A program made the position numbers and the translations under genes. Shown here piece by piece: positions 7,626 to 11,976 of a stretch of 11,976 bases of DNA; positions within the stretch are counted from its first letter, which is position 1; each line of letters begins with the position of its first letter. Source of the DNA: Pavlovales sp. CCMP2436 (taxonomy: Eukaryota > Haptophyta > Pavlovophyceae > Pavlovales); assembly GCA_026770615.1 (NCBI GenBank), contig MU631394.1, positions 343,736 through 355,711 of the forward strand, written 5' to 3'. The notes under the pieces were generated by a model. That model saw only the letters and a list, made by a program, of their open reading frames with translations. It did not search any database and was not told where the DNA came from.

Positions 7626-8831
7626 CTACGCGGCATTGGTCGATGCCGCGCCGTACTCGTCCGCGCCGCCGTCCGCGGCCGCCGCGGCCTCCTCCCTTGC
7701 CGCGGCGAAGGTCTTGCAGCTCTGCTTGTGCACGGGCCACATGCGCCGGACGCACTCGGCGCCACGGAAGTTTGCGGTCAGGCACTTGGAGCACGTATTG
7801 AGCTTCCGCGTCTTGCCGCAGCCGACACAGCACGCCTTGACGACGTCGGGCTCGTGCGCGTACTCGCTGAGCACAGCTAGCGCATCGAGACGGCTCTCCT
7901 CGTCTCCCGTCTGCTGCGCTGCCTGCGCGAGGAATCGAGCGGCCTCTCCCGGCGCGGCAGGCAGCGCCATTCCCGCAGCCGCCTTAAAGAAGAGGAGCCT
8001 GCCCAGGAAGAGCTGGGATACGGCGAGGCCCTGCTCGGCTGCGAGGCGGTAGAGGCGAGCAGCCTTGGTGTCGTCCTGCGGCATGCCCATGCCATGTTCG
8101 CAAAGCACCGCGAGGTTGTGCTGCGCATCAGCGAGGCCCTGATCGGCTGCGAGGCGGAAGAGGCGAGCAGCCTCGTCGGCGTCCTGCGGCATGCCCCTGC
8201 CCAAGACGCAGAACCTCGCGAGATTAAGCTGCGCTTTAGCGAGACCCTGCTCGGCTGCGAGGCGGTAGAGGCGAGCAGCCTCGGCGTCGTCCTTTGGCAA
8301 CCCAACCTTGCCTTCTTCGCAGCAAACCGCGAAGTCGTACTGCGCTTGAGCGTAGCCCTGCTCTGCTGTCAGGCCGAACAGGCGAGCAGCATCGCGATTG
8401 TCTTGCAGCGCCCCGTTTCCATTTCCTGCTGCGTAGCAATTCACGAGGCAGTACTGCGCTATCGGGTGCCCCTGATCGGCCGCGCGGCGGTAGAGGCGAG
8501 CAGCCTCGTCGTCGTCCTGTGGTATACCCTTACCGAATTCGTAGCAATGCGCAAGCGTGCACTGTGCATCGACGTGCCCCTTGTTGGCCGCACGCCAGAA
8601 GAGCCGAGCAGCCTCGCGATCGTCCTGCGGCACGCCCTTACTATCGCGGTAGCATATCCCGAGTTGGCACTGCGCGCCCAAGTGGCCCTGGTCGGCGGCG
8701 CGGCGAAGGAGGTCAGCAGCCTCGGCGTAGTCCTGCGACACGAACTTCCCCGTGTAGTAGCACCCGCCGAGGGTGTGCTGCGCTTCCGAGTCGCCCTGGT
8801 CGGCCTTTCGGCGGAGGGCGGTCACGTCCAT
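7626..8831 (-). CDS. Sel1-repeat protein with C-terminal MYND-type zinc finger
   Basis: The protein has 401 residues and no evident intron. The ATG at 8831-8829 (MDVTALRRKADQG) is chosen because the open frame extends upstream only to a non-ATG codon. Seven clear Sel1-like TPR repeats of 36-38 residues start near residue 14, each of the type AQ..L...Y..G.GVPQDD.EAARL.RRAADQGH; an eighth (about 266-305) is degenerate. They form an alpha-solenoid for protein binding. A MYND finger follows: C335-x2-C338, C347-x2-C350, C360, H368 and C372; the ligand usually found in the [YF]C position is Arg356 (codon CGT). The C-terminus is Ala/Glu-rich. No signal peptide or membrane segment is seen. Such proteins are probably adaptors in intracellular protein interactions, but the partner is unknown. 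Confidence 0.9.
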   Translation of the reverse strand: MDVTALRRKADQGDSEAQHTLGGCYYTGKFVSQDYAEAADLLRRAADQGHLGAQCQLGICYRDSKGVPQDDREAARLFWRAANKGHVDAQCTLAHCYEFGKGIPQDDDEAARLYRRAADQGHPIAQYCLVNCYAAGNGNGALQDNRDAARLFGLTAEQGYAQAQYDFAVCCEEGKVGLPKDDAEAARLYRLAAEQGLAKAQLNLARFCVLGRGMPQDADEAARLFRLAADQGLADAQHNLAVLCEHGMGMPQDDTKAARLYRLAAEQGLAVSQLFLGRLLFFKAAAGMALPAAPGEAARFLAQAAQQTGDEESRLDALAVLSEYAHEPDVVKACCVGCGKTRKLNTCSKCLTANFRGAECVRRMWPVHKQSCKTFAAAREEAAAAADGGADEYGAASTNAA

Positions 8832-9365
8832 CGCACCTGGTAGCGACGAGGCGCGGAGGCGCTCGGCCCGAGCTGCAAAAGGCGAAGCTCGAAGCAAGGA
8901 GCTGCGAGCGGCGAGCAGGAGGAAGTAGCTGCACGAGACGAGGTGCGGAAGAGCCCCAAGCGGCGAGGCGCGGGGGGGCGAGCGGCAGAGCGAGGCGCCG
9001 TTTTTGAAAACAGCGCGAGCATGGCGCCCCCCGGCAAGCGCGCACCGCGGGGATGGCGCCGCATGCTGCAGCCTTCAGGGTCCACCGACGATCGGAAGCT
9101 AACGCGCATGCGGAGCGGCCGAGCCTGCTTCCAAGCTGCGCGCCCAGCAGCGGGCGGTGGCCGACTCGGCTCTAGTAGACTAAGAATCTCTGCGTCGTGG
9201 CCTGACTTCCTCATCACTTAGTTAGACTACTGCCCCCAGAGATTTTAACTAAAAATTGATTATTCTTAAGTTCCTACTTAGTTCAACGCCCATCGCCAGA
9301 AGTGGAGATGCTCGGTAAAGGTTTCCAAGCCCAAGTATGATCCGGACCCGTTTCTATATATATGT
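8832..9365. other. Upstream region of the Sel1-MYND gene, no other gene supported
   Basis: The minus-strand promoter and 5' leader should lie in the GC-rich part (8832 to about 9000). A plus-strand frame with an ATG at 9020 runs to 9221 (MAPPGKRAPRGWRR...), about 66 codons, Arg/Ser-rich, with no recognisable domain, so I do not call it. From about 9215 the sequence turns AT-rich and ends in a short TATATATAT tract (about 9354-9363) before repeat R1. Confidence 0.4.
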
Positions 9366-9368
9366 AGA

Positions 9369-9479
9369 CAACACCTGTTGAACCATGCTGAGCCGCATGC
9401 GTAGGAGCCTGCGTCGGAGCGCTAAGATCAGCATGACTTGAACTTGAAACGTACCGCCAGCCCGAACCCCCCGACATTA

Positions 9480-9480
<1 letters not shown>
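9369..9480 (+). repeat. Dispersed repeat R1+R2, composite copy
   Basis: 9369-9396 (CAACACCTGTTGAACCATGC...) matches R1 at 9669-9723 and, inverted, at 4971-5025. It is followed almost directly by R2 (9399-9480), which matches 2758-2840. R2 then runs into (TA)n. This copy shows that R1 and R2 can be adjacent parts of one unit; the other copies carry only one part each. Confidence 0.8.

Positions 9481-9515
<35 letters not shown>
9479..9515. repeat. (TA)n microsatellite
   Basis: About 37 bases of TA dinucleotide directly follow the R2 repeat, the same repeat-to-microsatellite junction type as at 4970/4971 and 9723/9724. Confidence 0.9.
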
Positions 9516-9517
<2 letters not shown>

Positions 9518-9529
9518 CAACATTCAGAA

Positions 9530-9567
9530 CAGTCAGACGCAAGCTTGAATCCCTATCATAAATATAT
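9530..9567 (+). repeat. Short direct repeat R3, copy 1
   Basis: CAGTCAGACGCAAGCTTGAA and the bases after it, up to AATATAT, match 10193-10230 over 38 positions with about four mismatches. A TGTGTG and G-rich stretch (9568-9594) follows. Its nature is unknown. Confidence 0.7.
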
Positions 9568-9668
9568 GTGTGTGTGAGGGGGAGGGGGGGGGGGACCTGT
9601 GGCAATTGCTGCGAGTTCACCACCAACCTCACCTCTACCACCACCATCCCTGCTGCCAGGACTAACGT

Positions 9669-9723
9669 CTGACATCGACCAAGTCAGTGAGTGAACAATA
9701 CCTGTTGAACCATGCTGAGCCGC
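9669..9723 (+). repeat. Dispersed repeat R1, copy with TA tail
   Basis: These 55 bases (CTGACATCGACCAAGTCAGT... to ...GCTGAGCCGC) match the reverse complement of 4971-5025 with about five mismatches. The copy is followed directly by a TA-rich tract. Confidence 0.8.
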
Positions 9724-9794
9724 TATATACATATATATATATATATATGATGATGATGATGATGATCATCATAATGATGATGATGATAATGATG
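9724..9794. repeat. Compound (TA)n and (ATG)n microsatellite
   Basis: A TA tract (9724-9748, with one TACATA interruption) passes into ATG/TGA trinucleotide repeats with an internal GATCATCATAATGATG switch of strand sense, ending at about 9794. Confidence 0.85.
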
Positions 9795-10192
9795 TTATCA
9801 GGCGCGCGCGGCGTAGGCAGCTGAGCTGCACCTCAGCCCTGCTGCGGGGCGCGTCCACTGAGCGCAAGAAGTGGACGCGCGTGCCTCCCCCCGAGCTGCA
9901 GGTACTGGCTTAGCCACCACGGGCTGCCGGTGCGCGCGCGCGGCCGCCCTCTGCTCGCAAGCCGCGTGCGCGAGCACGCCCAAGTGGCCAGCGCCGCGCC
10001 AGTGCTGACCGCGACCGCGCGCGCCCCTCCCCGATGTCGCTCGGCGGTCTGGAGGTGCACGTCAAGACACTCGCGCTGCCGCTCGACACGCGACCCAACC
10101 TGCTCATGTGAGCTCGATCTGCAGCCGTCCTCCTCGCCCTGCCTTTCTACTGCGGCTAGTGCTGACTGAATGAGGCTGACCTACGGGGTATA
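9795..10192. other. GC-rich block without a supported gene
   Basis: This isolated GC-rich block lies between AT-rich repeats. An ATG at 10034 opens 25 codons (MSLGGLEVHVKTLALPLDTR..., stop near 10109) that look protein-like but match nothing I know; it could be a remnant exon. The other open frames are Arg/Ala-rich chance frames. It contains the hairpin at 9849-9880. Confidence 0.35.
9849..9880. repeat. Hairpin, 11 bp stem and 10-base loop
   Basis: GCGCGTCCACT (9849-9859) and AGTGGACGCGC (9870-9880) are perfect reverse complements separated by GAGCGCAAGA. The stem is GC-rich and would be stable in RNA. There is no T run or other context to suggest a role. Confidence 0.75.
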
Positions 10193-10230
10193 CAGTCAGC
10201 CGCCAGCTTGAATCCCTATCAGTAATATAT
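10193..10230 (+). repeat. Short direct repeat R3, copy 2
   Basis: CAGTCAGCCGCCAGCTTGAA and the bases after it, up to AATATAT, match 9530-9567. The two copies lie on either side of the block that holds R1, the microsatellites and the GC-rich segment. Confidence 0.7.
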
Positions 10231-10302
10231 ACAGAATGAGATTATTTATATTATTAAATTATTATTTCATATTATTATTTAATCATGTTTCCCACTAATA
10301 CG

Positions 10303-10495
10303 AGTTATACTAGTACAAGTCGTTTATTATGAAATCGATGAAGTAACTAACTAACTATTTAGAAACTTTAAGTTTAGCTAGTTGGACTTCACTCGCGACT
10401 CGCGTCACGTATATCGAGTCCATATTCGACGCCCCTCATAAAATGTCGTCGCCCTTGCCCTTGGCCGCGAGCGGGCCGGCCGGCGACGGGCCCCT
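10303..10495 (+). repeat. Long inverted repeat, left arm
   Basis: This arm is the reverse complement of about 11098-11291. It contains a 61-base perfect stretch (10376-10436 paired with 11158-11218) and an ATGTCGTCGCCCTTGCCC start-like segment at 10443. Differences are small indels (the right arm has an extra TTGGCC unit) and scattered substitutions. The outer boundary AGTTATAC is shared by both arms. Confidence 0.92.
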
Positions 10496-10544
10496 TGGCA
10501 AGCAGGGAGGGAGCGGGAGAGAGTGTGAGGAAGTAACAGCCGTC

Positions 10545-11102
10545 TCAGTACATGCCACGCAGCGTGCCGCATTTCGCGCAGTAGTTGGCCTCCGGGAAGC
10601 GGCTGCCACACTTTGCGCAGAAATGCCACGGCTCCCCTTCGTCCCGGGGGCGCTTACCGCCGCTTGCCGGGGTCGGCTTGGGCGGCTTGTTGGCCGCCGG
10701 CACGGCGGGCGCGACGGGCACCGGCGTGAGCCTCTGCTTCTTCGGCGTCTTGCCACCGCCACCGACACAGACTGTGCAGCGCATCGCGTGCGCCGCCACG
10801 TCGTGGTCGTACTGTGTCTTGAGGATGTCGTACTTTTTAGTGAAATGGGCCCTGAGCTTTTCGTTTGACGAGATGCGGCTTGTGCCAATCTTGATCGTCT
10901 TAAGGATAGGCCGGGTGCCGTTCCAGCACTCGGAAATGAGCCCGGCCAGCTCTGCTGCGCCCTTTCCGGCGACCGAGTCACCTGCGGTGTCCCCGATGAA
11001 CTTTCTGGCGTAATCAGCAAACAGCTGGTAGTTCGTCTTCGGCCTGGTGGGGCGCGTCGGGCACGGAGGGGGCGCGCACCCGCCGTCGGAGGGGTCGCCC
11101 AC
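10545..11102 (-). CDS. HMG-box-like protein with C-terminal zinc ribbon
   Basis: Counting from a GTG at 11102 the frame gives 185 residues, stop TGA at 10547-10545. Residues about 20-103 resemble an HMG box: RPKTNYQLFADYARKF, then AAELAGLISECWN, then SSNEKLRAHFTKKYDILK. Two basic patches (about 117-124 and 148-155, GGKRPRDE) could be nuclear signals. The end holds a four-Cys zinc ribbon, C162-x2-C165 and C175-x2-C178, in FCAKCGSRF...YCAKCGTLRG. A nuclear DNA- or chromatin-binding role is inferred from the domains. The frame has no ATG in its first 100 codons. The ATG at 11151-11149 (MSSPLPLALAASG) is in another frame; a 70-base GT-AG intron (11113-11044, phase 2) would join it to PKTNYQLF. 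The gene sits inside the inverted repeat, with its 5' end in the right arm. Confidence 0.7.
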   Translation of the reverse strand: MGDPSDGGCAPPPCPTRPTRPKTNYQLFADYARKFIGDTAGDSVAGKGAAELAGLISECWNGTRPILKTIKIGTSRISSNEKLRAHFTKKYDILKTQYDHDVAAHAMRCTVCVGGGGKTPKKQRLTPVPVAPAVPAANKPPKPTPASGGKRPRDEGEPWHFCAKCGSRFPEANYCAKCGTLRGMY

Positions 11103-11291
11103 CGCCGGCCGACCCGCTCGCGGCCAAGGCCAAGGGCAAGGGCGACGACATTTTGTAAGGGGCGTCGAATATGGACTCGATATACGTGACGCGAGTCGCG
11201 AGTGAAGTCCAACTAGCTGAACTTAGTTGCTGAATAGTTCGTTAGTTACTTCATCGATTTCATAATAAACGACTAGTATTTACGTATAACT
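11098..11291 (-). repeat. Long inverted repeat, right arm
   Basis: This is the partner of 10303-10495. On the minus strand it contains the likely leader and ATG (11151-11149) of the HMG-like gene. No clear target-site duplication is visible outside the arms (left flank ends ...CTAATACG, right flank begins AACTGCGG), so I call it a large inverted repeat and not a proven transposon. Confidence 0.92.
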
Positions 11292-11363
11292 AACTGCGGC
11301 CACACCAGGCTGTAGAGTTTCAGTTAGTACAAGCCTATTCTAATCTCCATTTTACGATCAGAA

Positions 11364-11540
11364 GTGGAACGTACCCCCCCCCTAGCGTTAATTTTTTTAC
11401 GAAATAACGTTGAACGTACCCCCCCTACGTTATTTACCCCTTCGCCGCAGGCGAATAACGTTGAACATACCCCCCCTACAACGTTATTTTTTTACGAAAT
11501 AACGTTGAACGTACCCCCCTTACAGAAGGACAAGGGGGGG
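11364..11540. repeat. Four-unit degenerate tandem repeat with C runs
   Basis: Units start near 11364, 11405, 11454 and 11499, each with a form of AACGTTGAACGTACCCCCC. Units 1, 2 and 4 keep GAACGTACC and unit 3 has GAACATACC. The spacers contain TTTTTTTACGAAATAACGTT twice. AACGTTATTT at about 11480 and AAATAACGTT at about 11496 can pair as a 10-base stem. A GGGGGGGG run at about 11534 could pair with the C runs. Function unknown. Confidence 0.75.
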
Positions 11541-11722
11541 GGTTGTAAAAACAAAATGACGCGCGTATTAAAGTCCACCAACGCCTCAGCGGCGTGCACC
11601 ACCCAGCCCTTTGTCCGCCGCCGTTGACGCTAGCTTGACGCCGTGACATATTGGGATAAAACTGTTTTGCAACATTAAATCAGTCAGTGTGTGTCGAAAA
11701 CTAACCGAAAGCCATAGTTTCA
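11541..11722. other. Spacer, nothing recognised
   Basis: An ATG at 11556 opens 23 codons (MTRVLKSTNASAACTTQ..., TGA at 11625). They look protein-like but are too short and isolated to call. The rest shows no feature. Confidence 0.35.
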
Positions 11723-11930
11723 CTACAAGGCGGCAGCGGCAGCTGCGTCCGCAGCCGCGCTCGCCTCGCGCCGGCTCTCGCTGATCCTGATCGCGTCGCT
11801 TAGCCGCATCAAGTCCCCGCCTCTGCGTGCTGCTTTGCGACGGCGAAGAGTATGCTGCTCTGCATCTGCTCGAAGTGGGCCTGAAGTTCAAGTAGCAGTA
11901 CACGTATTAGTCTTAGTACCAGTATTATGT
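11723..11930 (-). pseudogene. Possible frameshifted C-terminal coding remnant
   Basis: On the minus strand one frame reads VLLLELQAHFEQMQ, then SSILFAVAKQHAEAG, and stops (TGA 11810-11808). The next frame starts at the overlapping ATG 11809-11807 with MRLSDAIRISESRREAS, then an Ala-rich helix, and stops with TAG at 11725-11723. Both pieces look like helical protein, and a single-base frame change would join them. I do not recognise the family. It may be a degraded gene end or chance. Confidence 0.2.
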
Positions 11931-11962
11931 AGTATTTACAGAATTACAGCATTCGGGCGGGC

Positions 11963-11976
11963 GGGGGGGGGGGGGG
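11963..11976. repeat. Homopolymer G run at window edge
   Basis: A run of 14 G residues reaches the last base of the window. It may continue beyond it, or mark a difficult-to-sequence or assembly-edge region. Confidence 0.8.

Noticed and set aside
7051..7833. 260-codon minus-strand open frame in GC-rich DNA overlapping the Sel1-MYND 3' end
   Set aside because: Gly/Arg/Ala-rich, no motif, overlaps a clearly better gene and crosses homopolymer runs.
8094..8843. 249-codon plus-strand open frame opposite the Sel1-MYND gene
   Set aside because: It is the mirror of the repeated Sel1 codons; its repetitive pattern comes from the real gene on the other strand.
9020..9221. 66-codon plus-strand frame divergent from the Sel1-MYND gene
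   Set aside because: No recognisable domain, Arg/Ser-rich composition, no splice or promoter support.
9541..9560. AAGCTTGAATCCC, resembling a tRNA T-arm
   Set aside because: No acceptor or anticodon stem can be built around it, and it recurs as part of repeat R3.
9849..9880. Hairpin considered as a transcription terminator
   Set aside because: No T run follows and the genome is eukaryotic; kept only as a structural feature.
10436..11212. 258-codon minus-strand open frame spanning the HMG-like gene and both inverted arms
   Set aside because: It starts with TTG, is Arg/Ser/Pro-rich and overlaps in another frame the frame carrying the HMG-like segment and four paired Cys, so it is a shadow.

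Overview
The window looks like nuclear DNA of a GC-rich microbial eukaryote, most likely a microalga. The evidence is a mitochondrial TIM44 gene with two short GT-AG introns, a Sel1-repeat/MYND-finger protein of a type abundant in haptophytes and pelagophytes, a decayed non-LTR retrotransposon, long (TA)n tracts and many dispersed repeats. The lineage (haptophyte, ochrophyte or other) is a guess. I see no rRNA, tRNA, CRISPR array or bacterial-style operon.

Layout. 1-1100: a fold-back inverted repeat (89-243) and two copies of a ~150 bp repeat (331-479, 889-1039); the second copy lies just upstream of TIM44. 1103-2553 (+): TIM44, three exons, 403 residues. 2554-5100: repeats, a 43-base perfect palindrome (2891-2933), a proline-rich open frame without ATG (2954-3568), AT-rich sequence with degenerate direct repeats, a 24-A tract and a long (TA)n tract bordered by a dispersed repeat. 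5163-7090 (+): the endonuclease-containing 5' part of a dead non-LTR retrotransposon, interrupted by a 161 bp MITE (5793-5953) with perfect 23 bp terminal inverted repeats and a TA target duplication. 7091-7625: GC-rich low-complexity sequence. 7626-8831 (-): an intronless Sel1-repeat protein with a C-terminal MYND finger lacking one zinc-binding Cys. 8832-10300: spacer with further copies of the dispersed repeats and microsatellites. 10303-11291: two ~190 bp inverted-repeat arms enclosing a minus-strand gene for an HMG-box-like protein with a C-terminal four-Cys zinc ribbon. 11364-11976: a four-unit repeat with C runs, a possible coding remnant, and a G run at the window edge.

The three best-supported genes (TIM44, Sel1-MYND, HMG-like/zinc ribbon) show no functional link; they are separate eukaryotic transcription units in repeat-rich DNA. 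The most unusual object is the inverted-repeat unit at 10303-11291: its arms contain the likely 5' leader and start codon of the enclosed gene, so a read-through transcript could fold into a very long hairpin. The best-documented event is the MITE insertion, because removing it with one TA restores a conserved endonuclease motif in frame.
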